Shown here: one piece after another, positions 34,706-44,857 of the stretch
How positions within the stretch are numbered: the first letter of the stretch is position 1
How the letters are laid out: every line of letters begins with the position of its first letter
NCBI RefSeq assembly: GCF_025244705.1
Contig: NZ_CP104207.1
Span: 2,542,001-2,606,000, forward strand
Origin: Sphingopyxis sp. PET50
Lineage (GTDB): Bacteria; Pseudomonadota; Alphaproteobacteria; Sphingomonadales; Sphingomonadaceae
Length of the DNA: 64,000 bases
Reading direction: 5' to 3'
Notes under the pieces: generated by a model
What the model saw: the letters and a program-made list of their open reading frames with translations, nothing else
Database searches by the model: none
What the model was told of the DNA's origin: nothing
Made by a program: the position numbers and the translations under genes

Positions 34706-36104
34706 ATGACCGAACCGACCAAGACCTTCACCTCCCCCCGGCGCCGCTTCGCGCTGTGGCAGGGCGCCGCCGCGCTGAGCACGCTGGCGCTGGTGCCGCT
34801 GGCGACCGGGGCGATGGCGACCGTCGATAGCGCGACGACCGACGAGATTTCGCGCTTCATGGACGTCTTCCTGGAGGTGCGGTCGAACTATGTCGAACCG
34901 GTCGACGATCTCGAAGCTGATCGAGGGCGCGATCAACGGCATGCTCGCCAGCCTCGACCCGCATTCGGGCTATCTCGACGCGCGCGGCTTTTCCAACCTG
35001 CGCACGCAGACCGACGGCGAATATGGCGGGCTCGGACTGTCGGTGACGATGGAGGACGGCGTCGTCAAGGTGATCGCGCCGACCGCCGACACCCCCGCCG
35101 ACCGCGCGGGAATCAAGGCGGGCGATTATATCACCCACATCAACAAGGAACTGATCTTTGGCCTGACGCTCGACGAGGCGGTCGAACAGATGCGCGGCAA
35201 GCCCGGCACCAAGATCGACATCACCGTTGTGCGCGAAGGCCATGACAAGCCGATGGAACTGACGCTGACGCGCGAGATCATCGACCTGAAGCCGGTGAAG
35301 TGGGAAGTGAAGGGCGACGTCGGCGTGCTGACCGTCACCAGCTTCTCCGCGGACGCGACCACCGATCTGAAGGCGGCGATGCTGTCGGTGCAGAAATCGC
35401 TCGGCCGGAAACCGCGCGGCTGGATACTCGACCTGCGCTCCAACCCCGGCGGGCTGCTCGACGAAGCGGTGGGGGTCAGCGACCTGTTCCTCGAACGCGG
35501 CGAGATCGTCTCGCAGCGCGGCCGCCGCAAGGGCGATATCGAACGCTATTTCGCCGAACCCGGCGACCTGGCGGGCGGCGCGCCGGTGATCGTGCTGATC
35601 GACGCGGGCTCGGCCTCGGCCTCCGAAATCGTCGCCGGCGCGTTGCAGGACCAGCACCGCGCGGTCGTCATGGGCGAGCGCAGTTTCGGCAAGGGCTCGG
35701 TGCAGACCGTGCTGCCGCTGACCGACACCACCGCGCTGCGCCTGACCACCGCGCGCTATTTCACCCCGTCGGGACGCAGCGTGCAGGAAGGCGGGATCGA
35801 CCCCGACATCCGCGTGCCGCAGTTGTCGGACCCCGATTACAAGGACCGCCCGCGCTTCCGCGAAAGCGACCTGCGCCGCCACCTGATCAATGAGAAGAAG
35901 GTCGACAACAGCCTGCTCGAAAAGGACGAGAAGGACGATCCGCGCTTCACCGCGACCGCCGAGGAGTTGAAGGCCAAGGGCATCGAGGATTTCCAGCTCA
36001 ACTATGCGCTGCAAACGATCGGCCGGATCAACCCCGCGACGCGCGTGGCGCAGACGGCGAAGCCGCCCGCGAAACCCGCCGCCAAGCCGGTGCGCCGCAA
36101 CTAG
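34706..36104 (+). pseudogene. ctpA: S41 carboxy-terminal processing protease, one +1 frameshift
   Basis: N-terminal signal/anchor LSTLALVPLATGAMA. At 34909-34912 the frame shifts by one extra base in EPVDD; it resumes KLIEGAINGMLASLDPHSGY. Then a PDZ domain (GLSVTMEDGVVKVIAPTADT to ITVVREG), and the catalytic parts GWILDLRSNPGGLLDEA, IDAGSASASEIVAGALQDQ (Ser nucleophile) and GERSFGKGSVQT (Lys). The basic, proline-rich tail is AKPPAKPAAKPVRRN. About 465 residues when repaired. Periplasmic tail-specific protease. Probably intact in the organism. Confidence 0.88.
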
Positions 36105-36128
36105 GATTACGGACGGATTCGTTCATCA

Positions 36129-36195
36129 CCGCAGCCCTGAGCCTGTCGAAGAGCGCTTCTCGGCGAGGCGCCCTTAGACAGGCTCAGGGCTGCGG
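36129..36195. repeat. Palindromic repeat, family C (copy 1)
   Basis: CCGCAGCCCTGAGCCTGT at 36129-36146 pairs perfectly with 36178-36195. The CCTGAGCCTGTCGAAG part recurs at 63789-63803 in another inverted repeat. Lies between the protease gene and dsbB. Confidence 0.7.
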
Positions 36196-36239
36196 TTTCG
36201 GACTAAACCGCTCCATTGGACTGATCGAAGGGGTCCTCG

Positions 36240-36722
36240 ATGCTCAATTCGCGTATCGCCGCGCCGCTGGTCGCGTTCGCGGCGCCGCTGCTGCTCTATG
36301 GCGGCGCGCTGGTGTCGCAGTTCGGCTTCGGCCTGCACCCGTGCGAGATGTGCTATTGGCAACGCTGGCCGCACCAGGCGGCGATCGTGCTGGCGCTGCT
36401 CGCGCTGCTGCTGCGCAGGAACAACGGGGCGATGCGCACGCTGACCCTGCTCGCCGCCGCCGCGATCGCCATCAGCGGCGCGATCGGCGTCTTTCACGCC
36501 GGGGTCGAATATGGCTGGTGGGAAGGGCTGACGACGTGCAGCACCAGCGCCGCCGGGCCGGTGTCGCTCGACGACATCATGAACGCGCCGATCGTCCGCT
36601 GCGACGTGCCGCAATGGACGCTGGGCGGCATCTCGCTCGCCGGGTTCAACGCGATCTTCTCCTTCGGTGCGGCGCTGCTCGTCTTGATCTTGCTGCGCCG
36701 CGGGTCCACATCGGCACGATGA
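36240..36722 (+). CDS. dsbB: Disulfide bond formation protein B family
   Basis: 160 residues, four membrane segments. The first redox pair is C35-x2-C38 in HPCEMCYWQRWPH, the second C100 and C121 (TTCSTSAAG and VRCDVPQW). It reoxidises DsbA by passing electrons to ubiquinone. It overlaps coq7 by 4 bases (ATGA); pairing with a ubiquinone-biosynthesis gene is fitting. Confidence 0.93.
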   Translation: MLNSRIAAPLVAFAAPLLLYGGALVSQFGFGLHPCEMCYWQRWPHQAAIVLALLALLLRRNNGAMRTLTLLAAAAIAISGAIGVFHAGVEYGWWEGLTTCSTSAAGPVSLDDIMNAPIVRCDVPQWTLGGISLAGFNAIFSFGAALLVLILLRRGSTSAR

Positions 36723-37237
36723 GCAGGACCGGAAAAAACGCCTCGATGATCCGCGTCGACCAGGCGGGCGAATATGGCGCGACGCGCATCTATGCCGGCC
36801 AGCTCGCGGTGATGGGCGACCGCCATCCGATGGCGCGCGAGATCGCCCATATGGCCGAACAGGAAGAGCGCCACCGCAAGTTCTTCGACGCGATGGTCGC
36901 GCGGCGCGGCGTGCGCCCGACCGCGCTGCAGCCGGTGTGGAACGTCGCGGGCTTCGCATTGGGGGCGGTCACCGCCGCGATGGGGCCGCGCGCCGCCATG
37001 GCCTGCACCGCCGCGGTCGAGACCGAGATCGACCGCCATTACCGGGACCAGCTCGCCGAACTCGGCGACAGCGACCCCGAACTCAGCACCGCGGTCGCCG
37101 ATTTTCGCGCCGAGGAACTGGAACACAAGGACAAGGCGTTGGCCGCCGGCGCCGAAAGCGCGCCGGGCTATCCGCTGCTCAGCTTCGCGATCCGCGCGGG
37201 CTGTCGCGCAGCCATCGCGCTGTCGAAGCGTATCTGA
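36719..37237 (+). CDS. coq7: Demethoxyubiquinone hydroxylase (COQ7 family)
   Basis: 172 residues. The di-iron ligands are seen in RVDQAGEYGATRIY, MAEQEERHRKFF, AVETEIDRHYRD and FRAEELEHKDKAL (E and ExxH pairs). It adds the last hydroxyl in ubiquinone synthesis. Starts inside the stop of dsbB (ATGA); a second possible ATG is at 36749. Confidence 0.93.
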   Translation: MSRTGKNASMIRVDQAGEYGATRIYAGQLAVMGDRHPMAREIAHMAEQEERHRKFFDAMVARRGVRPTALQPVWNVAGFALGAVTAAMGPRAAMACTAAVETEIDRHYRDQLAELGDSDPELSTAVADFRAEELEHKDKALAAGAESAPGYPLLSFAIRAGCRAAIALSKRI

Positions 37238-37316
37238 TACACGAAGCCGCCTGCCCCATTCATGACGGATGCAGGCACACGGTGCCATGCCGCACGAAAC
37301 GACGAAGGATGATCCG

Positions 37317-37925
37317 ATGACCCGCCTGCCCCTCGCCGCGCTGTTTCTGGCCGGCAGCCTGTTCGCGCTCCCCGCCGCCGCGCAGGAGGCCGACACGGCG
37401 AACGCCGACAAGATCAACCAGGTCATCGTTTACGGCAACGACCCCTGCCAGGCGTCGAGCCCCGACGAGATCGTCGTGTGCAACCGCCTGCCCGAAGGCG
37501 ACCGTTTCCGCGTGCCGCAGCTGTTCCGCGGCGGCGACCCGCTCGACCCGCGCAACCAGGCCTGGCTCAACCGCGTGACCGCGATGGAGCGCGTCGGCCG
37601 CTTCGGCACCGACAGCTGCTCGCCGGTCGGGCTCGGCGGCTTCACCGGCTGCACCCAGGCGCTCGTCGCGGGCGCCAAGGCCGAAGCGCAGGCCGCCGAC
37701 AAGACCGACTGGCAGGCGATGATCGCCGACGAACGCGCCAGGCGCCTCGCGGGCATCGACGCCGCCGCCGCCGAGGTCGAAAGCGCGGTGGTGGCGGAGG
37801 AACGCGCGCTCGCCGAACGTCAGAAGGCCGCCGCCGACCTGGAGGCGCAGGCGAACGGCACCGCACCGGTGCCCGAAACGGCCGATCCCGACTCCAGCGA
37901 GCTGCCGGTTCCGCCGCAGCCCTGA
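37317..37925 (+). CDS. Exported hypothetical protein
   Basis: 202 residues with a clear signal peptide MTRLPLAALFLAGSLFALPA cut after AAAQ. The mature part has a Cys pair region (NDPCQASSPDEIVVCNRLPE), FGTDSCSPVGLGGFTGCTQA, and a helical charged C-terminal half. AAGGATGATCCG precedes the ATG at 37317. I know of no function. Confidence 0.7.
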   Translation: MTRLPLAALFLAGSLFALPAAAQEADTANADKINQVIVYGNDPCQASSPDEIVVCNRLPEGDRFRVPQLFRGGDPLDPRNQAWLNRVTAMERVGRFGTDSCSPVGLGGFTGCTQALVAGAKAEAQAADKTDWQAMIADERARRLAGIDAAAAEVESAVVAEERALAERQKAAADLEAQANGTAPVPETADPDSSELPVPPQP

Positions 37926-37935
37926 TCGCGCCGGA

Positions 37936-39199
37936 TCAGTGGTCGCGCGGCCTCCACAGGGCCGTGTCGCGGTTTTTCCACCAGCGCAGGATCAGGCCCA
38001 GCGCCACGCCAACCCCGATCGCGATGGCAAGATCGGCGAAGATCGTCAGCACGAGCGTCAGCACGAGCAGCAGCAGCTCGTCCCACGGCAGCGCCAGATG
38101 CTCGCGCCATTTCTCCGGCTCGGCCATGTTCCACGCGGTGACCAGCAGCACCGCGGCGAGCGCGGGCAGCGCGAGGCCGCCGGCCAGCCCGCCCGCGAGC
38201 ATCACGACGAGCAGGATCACCAGCGCATGGACTATGCCGGCGACCGGCGTCCGGCCGCCCGCCCGGACGTTGGTCGCGGTGCGCGCGATCGCGCCGGTCA
38301 CCGGCAGGCCGCCGAACAGCGGCGTCACGACATTGGCATAACCCTGCGCGAGCAGTTCGGCGCTCGGCCGGTGCCGGCCGTCGAACATGCGGTCGGCGAC
38401 GATCGCCGACAGCAAGGATTCGACCCCGGCCAGAAAGGCGATGATCAGCGCCGAGGGCAGCAGTTCGACGAGCTTGTCCGCCGTCACCTCCGGCCAGTGC
38501 GGCACCGGCAGGCCGCTCGGCAGCGTGCCGAAGCGCGACCCCACCGTATCGACGGGCAGGTGCAGGAACAGCGCCGCCAGCGACGCCGCGCCGACCGCGA
38601 TCACCAGCACCGGCCAGCGCGGGCGCCAGCGCTGGAGCAGCAGGATGGCGGCGATCGTCGCGATGGTGATGCCGACTGCCGCCGGGCCGATCGCATCGCG
38701 CGCGTCCCACAGCCATTCGAGCTTCGGCAGCGTTTCGGTCGGCACGCGTCCGTCGGGATAGCCGAGCGCGTCCTTGAGCTGGCTGACCGCGATGATCCCG
38801 GCGATGCCGATGGTGAAGCCGTCGATCACCGCCTCGGGCACCAGCGCGATCAGCCGCCCCGCGCGCAAGGCGCCGGCGACGATCAGGATCAGCCCCGCCA
38901 TCATCGTCGCGACGATCAGCCCGTCCATGCCATGCGCCTGGATGACGCCGTAGACGACGACGATGAAGGCGCCGGTCGGCCCCCCGATCTGCACCTTGCT
39001 GCCGCTGGTCGCGGAGATGATGAAACCGCCGATAATCGCGGTGACGAGCCCCACGAAGGGCGTGCTGCCCGATGCGATGGCGATCGCGATGCACAGCGGC
39101 AGCGCGACGAGCGCGACGCTGATCCCGGCCAGGGTGTCGGCGCGAAACAGGGGCCAGCTGTAGTCGCGCATCGTGTCCACCAGCTTGGGCTCGGCGCAT
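37936..39199 (-). pseudogene. SulP-family anion transporter without STAS domain, start affected by a +1 shift
   Basis: About ten membrane segments; LAGISVALVALPLCIAIAIA and GSKVQIGGPTGAFIVVVYGV are SulP signatures. The protein ends after the last segment (LILRWWKNRDTALWRPRDH), so the cytoplasmic STAS domain of most SulP proteins is missing. The only strong binding site, AAAGGAGACGCG, precedes ATG 39199, but that frame joins the transporter only if one C near 39187-39189 is removed. As written, translation could begin at GTG 39180 or ATG 39171 with everything important intact. Uptake of sulfate or bicarbonate is possible. Confidence 0.78.
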
Positions 39200-39272
39200 C
39201 GCGTCTCCTTTCCAGTATGTGACTGAAAAGTGCCGCTACGCCCCGGCCCCGCCGATGGTCAAGCTTTGCGCC

Positions 39273-41225
39273 TCAATTCAGCAGATATTTCTGCCAGAAG
39301 ACGAGCGACGCCCAGAAATTATAGTCGGCATTTTCCTTCTTCGCGAAGCCATGCCCCTCGTTGGTGCCGACGAGGTGCCAGGCGGTGCCGCCGTTCTTGC
39401 GGACGGCGGCGACGATCTGGTCGGCCTCCGACAGCCGGCACGCGCGGGTCGTTGGCGCCGGTGACGACGAACAGGGGCTTCCTGATGTCGGCGACGCGGG
39501 TGAGCGGAGAGATTTCGATCAGCTTCGCGCGCTGCGCGGGATCGCGCTCGTCGCCATATTCGACGCGGCGCAGGTCGCGGCGGTAATCCTGCGTATTCTC
39601 CAGGAAGGTGACGAAGTTGGAAATCGCGACGACGCACAGATTGGCGCGGAGCTTGTCGGCATAATGGGTCGCGGCGGCGTAGCACATATAGCCGCCATAG
39701 CTGCCCCCGGTCAGCCCGAAGCGCGCCGGGTCGAGCGCCTTGTCCTTCGCCAGGCTGTCGAGGAAGGCGCCCATGTCCTTGACGCTGTCCTCGCGCTTGA
39801 ACGGCCCGTTGTCGAGGCTGACGAAGGTCTTGCCATAGCCGGTCGAGCCGCGGACGTTGGGGAAGAAGACCGCGATGCCCATCTCGTTGATCAGATAATT
39901 GGTGCGGCCCATGAAACCGGGGCGCGACTGGCCCTCCGGCCCGCCATGGACGTTCATGATCAGCGGACGCTTGCCGGGGAATTTCGCGGGATCGGGGCGA
40001 TAGAGGAAACCCGACACCTCCAGCCCGTCGAAGCTCTTCACCTTGACCAGCTCGGGCTCGACATTCCTCGTGACGTCGAGGCCGCCGGTCTCGCTCTCGG
40101 TCCAGCGCGTGACCTTGAGCGTCGCGGGATCGACGCTGAACGCGTCGGCGGCGCTGCGGGCGGAGGTGAAACTGATGCCGATCTCGCCCCACGGCGCGAT
40201 CTCGACCCCGCCGATGATGCCGGGGGGCAGTGCCTCGACGGTGCGCACCGCGCCGGTCTTGAGGTCGAGCAGGCGCAGCTTCGACATGCCCGCCTCGTTG
40301 ATCGTATAGGCGATGAAGCTGCCGTCGTCGGCGATGTCGAAGCCGCTGACCTCCCATTTTTCGGCCGGTCCCTTGGGCGTGAACGCCCCGGTCGCGGGGT
40401 CGAGCGTGCCGAGGCGCTCGAACTCGGACCCCTCGTCGCTGGTGATCCAGATCGTCCCGTCGGGCGCGAACTCGCCGCCGCCGTGCGAGACCTGCTTGCC
40501 GTGATCGCCGATCGGGGTCATCGCCCCGGTCGCGAGGTCGAGGCGGAAGAAGTCCGATTTCTGCACCGACGTATATTTGCCGACGAGCGCCCAGCTCTTG
40601 TCGGGCGCGAAGTCGAGCAGCGCCCAGCCGCCGCCCTCGACCTCGGCCACCATCCGGTCCGACTTGGGATCGCGCGGGTCCATCAGATAGATGTCGCTGT
40701 CGCGCCCGTTGCGGCGCGTCGAGGTATAGGCGACCAGCGTGCCGTCCTTGCTCCATGCGTTGAGCCCGTTGCGGCTCTTGCCGTCGGTCAGCAGTTCGAG
40801 CCGCCCATTCTTCATCGCATAGATCTGATAGAATTCATTGCCGCCGATGTCCTTCTGCACCAGCATCAGGTCGCCGGTCTTCGGCGACCAGGCGGCCCCG
40901 CCCACCGGCTCCTCCTCGAAGGTCAGCTGCTTGCGATCGCCCATCGGAAAGGCGACGCGGTGGATCTGGCTGGTGTTGCCGAAGCGGGTCGAGATCAGCA
41001 TCGACTTGTCGACCGGGTTCCAGCCGACGAAGCTCGGCGCCGCGATTTTCCATATAGGGCCGCGTCGCCGAGGCGAGCTCGGCGGGGATTTCGGGCATGC
41101 CGTCGGCGATCAGCGCCGCGGGCTTGGGGGCGACAGGCGCCGCGGGGGCGGGCGCCGAGCGCTTCCTGCGCCAGAGCGGGAGCGAAGGGCAGCGCAAGCG
41201 CGGCCAGAGCGGCTAGATATCGCAT
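39273..41225 (-). pseudogene. S9 family peptidase (prolyl oligopeptidase type), three +1 frameshifts
   Basis: Signal peptide MRYLAALAALALPFAPALAQ from 41225, then a beta-propeller (many D-G/W-S repeats) and a C-terminal hydrolase domain. The nucleophile is in GLTGGSYGGYMCYAA, Asp in VTGANDPRVP, and His in GTNEGHGFAKKENAD. Extra bases near 41163-41166, 41038-41042 and 39430-39433 break the frame; each repair gives a clean junction. Ends FWQKYLLN at 39273. About 650 residues. A secreted dipeptidyl or oligopeptidase. Three shifts could mean real decay, but the repaired sequence has no stop or missing motif, so errors are more likely. Confidence 0.82.
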
Positions 41226-41421
41226 CGATGATTCCCCTGTTTTTCCGAAACGGTCCGGACGGACAGGATATAGACGCTATCAGGGGCGCGTCCGGATGCA
41301 AGGTTCGACGGAAATCCGATGCGACTCGACGAGCGGACGCCGGACGTCCCGCCCACCGCCAAATCGCCCGGACACCGGCCCGAATGCCGCCAGATCGGCA
41401 GCAAACGGCCCCGTCACCGCA

Positions 41422-41526
41422 GAATCGTGCCGAATATGGGATGAAATGGTAACAAAATTAACGAATCGCGGTCAGACTGTCTTGACTCGGTCATTATGGG
41501 CTGAAACGTTCGGGTTTCTGGGAATC
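41422..41526. promoter_or_regulatory. Cluster of four GANTC (CcrM) sites upstream of a membrane protein
   Basis: GANTC occurs at 41422, 41463, 41484 and 41522, within 105 bases, together with a CtrA half-site TTAACG at about 41458. GANTC is expected by chance about once in 300 bases here. CcrM methylation of such sites ties transcription to replication in Alphaproteobacteria (family knowledge). The 326-bp gap 41226-41551 holds this and no gene. Confidence 0.45.
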
Positions 41527-41551
41527 GCTCGACCTAAGGGGGCTGTAAAAA

Positions 41552-41950
41552 ATGGCATCAACATTCGGTCCGCGCCTGTTGGGGCGCCCCGCCCGCGCCG
41601 TGCCTCCGGCACGCAGCCTCGGTCGCCGAATGACCTTTCATGCCGCCACCGCGCTTCTCGTCTTCGCCGCGCTGCAGATCTGGCTCGTGTCGAGCGCGAT
41701 CGCTGCGGGCGCACCCACCGCGCTCACCTTCGTCGCGCTGGCGCTGCTGCTCGCGATCGCGGTGCCCTTCGCGCGCGTGACCGAGCGGCGCTGGTATCAT
41801 CTCAGCCGCCGCGCGCTCGCCAGTTGGGGCCTGCACGCCCGCTTCCGCCGCGACGTCCGCCGCCTGTGGGTCGCGGCGCTCGCCCTGCCCTTCCTGTGGG
41901 TCAGCGGCGCGATGGCGGCGACCACGGGCTTGTCCGTCCTCGGCGTCTGA
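41552..41950 (+). CDS. Small membrane protein, possibly cell-cycle regulated
   Basis: 132 residues; segments FHAATALLVFAALQIWLVSS, ALTFVALALLLAIAVPFARV and LWVAALALPFLWVSGAMAA cross the membrane, with a basic N-terminus and a basic loop. GGGGGCTG before ATG 41552 acts as binding site. No family recognised. The cluster of GANTC sites upstream hints at cell-cycle control. Confidence 0.6.
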   Translation: MASTFGPRLLGRPARAVPPARSLGRRMTFHAATALLVFAALQIWLVSSAIAAGAPTALTFVALALLLAIAVPFARVTERRWYHLSRRALASWGLHARFRRDVRRLWVAALALPFLWVSGAMAATTGLSVLGV

Positions 41951-42007
41951 TCGCGCTTTCGCCGATAAGATTTTGACGACCCCGCGCGCGCGCCCTAAGG
42001 CGCGGCG

Positions 42008-43352
42008 ATGCTGACCGTAGCCGAAGCCCTCGACCGCGCGCAGATGCTGTGCGACGCCGCCACCCAGACCGGCGCCGATGCCGCCGACGCGCTTTATTAT
42101 TGCAATGCCGCGACCTCGGTCTCGATGCGGCTCGGCGCGCTCGAGGATGTCGAGCGCTCCGAGGGGCAGGATATCGCGCTCCGCGTCTTCGTCGGCCGGC
42201 GCAGCGCGGGCGTGTCGACCGCCGACATGGACGCGGGCGAACTCGCCAAGCTCGTCGAGCGCTGTGTCGCCATGGCGCGCGAGGCGCCCGAGGATCCCTA
42301 TGCCGGCCTCGCCCCCGAAGAGCTGCTGTTCAGGGGCCCCGTCCCCGACCTCGACCTCGACGACGGCAGCGAGGCCGATCCGCAGGCGCTGCGCGAAGCC
42401 GCGCGCGCCGTCGAGGAGGCCGCGCGCGCGGTCGCCGGCGTCACCAACAGCGAGGGGGGCACCGCGAGCCACAGCCGCACCCGTATCGCGCTCGCGACGA
42501 GCCACGGCTTCGCGGGCGGCTATGGGGCGAGCGGCCACAGCCTGTCGGCGAGCGTCATCGCCGCGCGAAGGCGCGGGCATGCAGCGCGACTATGGCTGGC
42601 ACAGCGCGCACCACCTCTCCGACCTCGAAACCATCGCCGAGATCGGCGCGCGCGCCGGCACGCGCGCCGTCGCGCGGCTGAACCCCGGCAAGGCCCCGGT
42701 CGGCAAGGTCCCCGTCTTCTATGACCCGCGCGTCAGCGGCGGCCTGATCGGCCATCTGCTCGGCGCGATCAGCGGCCCGGCGATCGCGCGCGGCACCAGC
42801 TTCCTGCTCGGCAAGGAAGAGGAGCAGTTGTTCGACCCCGCGGTCGTGATCCGCGACGAGCCGCACCGGCTGCGCGGCCTCAGAAGCCGCGCCTTCGACG
42901 GCGAGGGGCTGCCGACCGCGGCGCGCGACCTGATTGCGGGCGGGCGGCTGACCGGCTGGCTGCTCGACAATGCGTCGGCGCGGCAGCTCGGCCTCACCCC
43001 CACCGGCCACGCCAGCCGCGGCGGCGGCGCATCGGGGGTCAGCGTCAGCAACGTCTATATGGCCGCGGGCAGCGTCAGCCCCGCAGCGCTGATGGCCGAC
43101 GTCGCCGAGGGCGTCTATGTCACCGAACTGATCGGCCAGGGCGTCAATCCGGTCACCGGCGACTACAGCCGCGGCGCGTCGGGCTTCGCGATCCGGAACG
43201 GCGCGATCGCCGAGCCGATCGCCGAATTCACCGTCGCGGGCAATCTGATCGCGATGTTCGCCGCACTGACCCCCGCCGACGACCTCGTCTTCCGCCACGG
43301 CACCGACGCCCCGACGATCCGCATCGACGGCATGACCGTCGCGTCGAGCTAA
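42008..43352 (+). pseudogene. pmbA: TldD/PmbA family protein, one +1 frameshift
   Basis: N-terminal part ALDRAQMLCDAATQTGADAA to HSLSASVIA in one frame; after an extra C near 42563-42565 (GCCGCGCGAAGG instead of GCCGGCGAAGG) the protein continues GEGAGMQRDYGWHSAHHLSD to TIRIDGMTVASS. The C-terminal GLIGHLLGAISGPAIARGTS and NASARQLGLTPTGHA are typical of PmbA, the partner of the TldD protease, which matures peptides such as microcins or clears CcdA. About 448 residues when repaired. Its stop TAA is also the left copy of a transposon target duplication. Confidence 0.87.
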
Positions 43353-43616
43353 GGGCCAGAACCTGACTATGGGGCGGCTGAGGTTTGAAGCAAATTTGTT
43401 CAGTGCGAGGAGGAGCGGCGCAGGCATATGAAAATATTCCAAGGCGCTCCGACGCGGCAATGGACAAATTTGATCAAATCCCGGAGGGACGGCAAAATGG
43501 CTTTCATCTCGAACCAAATGTCCCTTGGACATAGACCCACTATGACCGACGGGCCATTTGGTCCGATATGTTCGCCATTTTGCCGCCTCAGCCGTCCCAT
43601 AGTCAGGTTCTGGCCC
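43353..43616. mobile_element. MITE-like element with 31-bp terminal inverted repeats and TAA target duplication
   Basis: The ends begin GGGCCAGAACCTGACTATGG; 43353-43383 pairs with 43586-43616 over 31 bases with one mismatch. TAA flanks both ends (43350-43352 and 43617-43619), a 3-bp target duplication. At 264 bp it is too short for a transposase; a 63-codon open frame inside has no recognisable sequence. It has lower GC than its surroundings. Before insertion the junction would have read TAATG, the stop of the PmbA gene overlapping the start of the next. A TNA-type 3-bp duplication would fit some IS5-family transposases (inference). Confidence 0.85.
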
Positions 43617-43618
43617 TA

Positions 43619-44410
43619 ATGCCCGGGCGCAACCTCGAGGCCGTGATCGCCGCGACCCGCGAGGTCGGCGACATGGCGATGGCGCGCTGGCGCGGCGAGG
43701 GCAAGGCGGTCGACGTGCAGTACAAGTCGCCGGACAACCCGGTCAGCGACGTCGATCTCGCGGTCGATGCGCGGCTGAAGGCGGTGCTCGGCGCGATGGT
43801 GCCCGAGGCGGGCTGGCTGTCCGAAGAGACCGCCGACAACACCGACCGCCTGTCGTGCCGTGCGATGTGGTGCGTCGACCCGATCGACGGAACGCGCGAT
43901 TTCATCCGCGGGCGGCCCGGCTGGGCGGTGTCGGTCGCACTCGTCGTCGACGGCGACCCCGAATTCGGCGTGCTCTATGCCCCCGCGCTCGACGAACTGT
44001 GGGTCGCGCAGCGCGGCCAGGGGGCGACGCTCAACGGCGAGATGCTGCACGCCAGCCAGCGCACCGAATTCGCCGGCTCGCGCGTGCCCGCCGACGCGCT
44101 GCCCAAGGTCGACAACGACCTCGTGATCGTCACCAAGCCGAACAGCATCGCGCTGCGCATGGCGCTGGTCGCCGACGACCGCGCCGACCTGGTCGCGACA
44201 TTGCGCTGGGGTTTCGAATGGGACGTCGCCGCCGCGGCGCTGATCGCGGCCGAGGCGGGGGCGATGGTCACCGACGCCTTCGGCGAGCCGCTGACCTTCA
44301 ACACCCCGCGCGCGCAAGCCTTCGGCGTCATCGCCTGCGCCCCCGGCATCCACCGCGCGGTGGTCGACCGCCTGCACGATCGCGCGGTGGCGCTGACGGC
44401 GGAGCGCTGA
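43619..44410 (+). CDS. Inositol monophosphatase family protein (possibly CysQ-like)
   Basis: 263 residues. Metal-binding motifs GWLSEETADN, WCVDPIDGTRDF and FEWDVAAAALIAAEAG are complete. The family dephosphorylates inositol phosphate or 3'-phosphoadenosine 5'-phosphate; the DPEFGVLYAPALDELWVAQR stretch resembles the latter, CysQ-like group. The ATG at 43619 uses bases of the right target duplication of the MITE. No ribosome binding site is visible before it now (GGTTCTGGCCCTA), whereas originally it was coupled to the PmbA gene. Confidence 0.85.
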   Translation: MPGRNLEAVIAATREVGDMAMARWRGEGKAVDVQYKSPDNPVSDVDLAVDARLKAVLGAMVPEAGWLSEETADNTDRLSCRAMWCVDPIDGTRDFIRGRPGWAVSVALVVDGDPEFGVLYAPALDELWVAQRGQGATLNGEMLHASQRTEFAGSRVPADALPKVDNDLVIVTKPNSIALRMALVADDRADLVATLRWGFEWDVAAAALIAAEAGAMVTDAFGEPLTFNTPRAQAFGVIACAPGIHRAVVDRLHDRAVALTAER

Positions 44411-44438
44411 GCGGGGCGGCTTTGGGGTGGATTACCGA

Positions 44439-44619
44439 CATTCAACCCCCTCCTCTTCAGAGGAGGGGCAGTGAGACTTGGTCCGGCGCAGCCGGGCCTT
44501 TAGTCGAACGGGGTGGTGGCCGAAGACGTCGGCCTATCCCTCGAACACCACCCCGCTGCGACTAACGAACAAGTTCGTAAGTCTCGCTACCCCTCCTCTG
44601 AAGAGGAGGGGCTGGATAT
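44439..44619. repeat. Palindromic intergenic repeat, family B2 (copy 1)
   Basis: Begins CCCCCTCCTCTTCAGAGGAG and ends with the complementary CCCCTCCTCTGAAGAGGAGG; between them GAGACTTGG and CGAACGGGGTGGTG face CACCCCGCTGCGACTAACGA. The same plan recurs at 47786 and 57741. The gap 44411-45020 holds this, about 240 bases with no gene I can support (44620-44857), and the rpsM promoter. Confidence 0.75.
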
Positions 44620-44857
44620 GTCAGCCTCCGCCCGAAACCAGCCACTCCGGCACCAATGTCGGCGGAAGAACGAAAAAGCCCTTTCCTAATTCGCCCGGCG
44701 GTGCCAGCCTTGCATCGCGCCACCTTGGCCCGAAACGGCCTGAGGACACAAAGGACACAAATTCAGGTCTCGCATGCGGGGCTTTGTGTCTTAAAGGACG
44801 CGGCAGAGAAGTGGATCGTTGCGCGAGCGCGGCTCGCCGCAAATCCCCGCGCTTCGC

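Noticed and set aside
39273..41225. Real pseudogene status of the S9 peptidase because of three shifts
   Set aside because: All three are single extra bases with otherwise perfect motifs, the same pattern as in rpsK, so sequence error is more likely. It is typed as pseudogene only because the given sequence is broken.
42560..42570. GCCGGC as a hot spot for the extra bases
   Set aside because: Three or four frameshifts fall where GCCGGC is expected, but many intact GCCGGC sites occur in the window, so there is no clear motif rule.
43428..43619. A 63-codon frame inside the MITE
   Set aside because: Its end lies in the terminal repeat and it has no recognisable sequence; the element is too short to encode a transposase.
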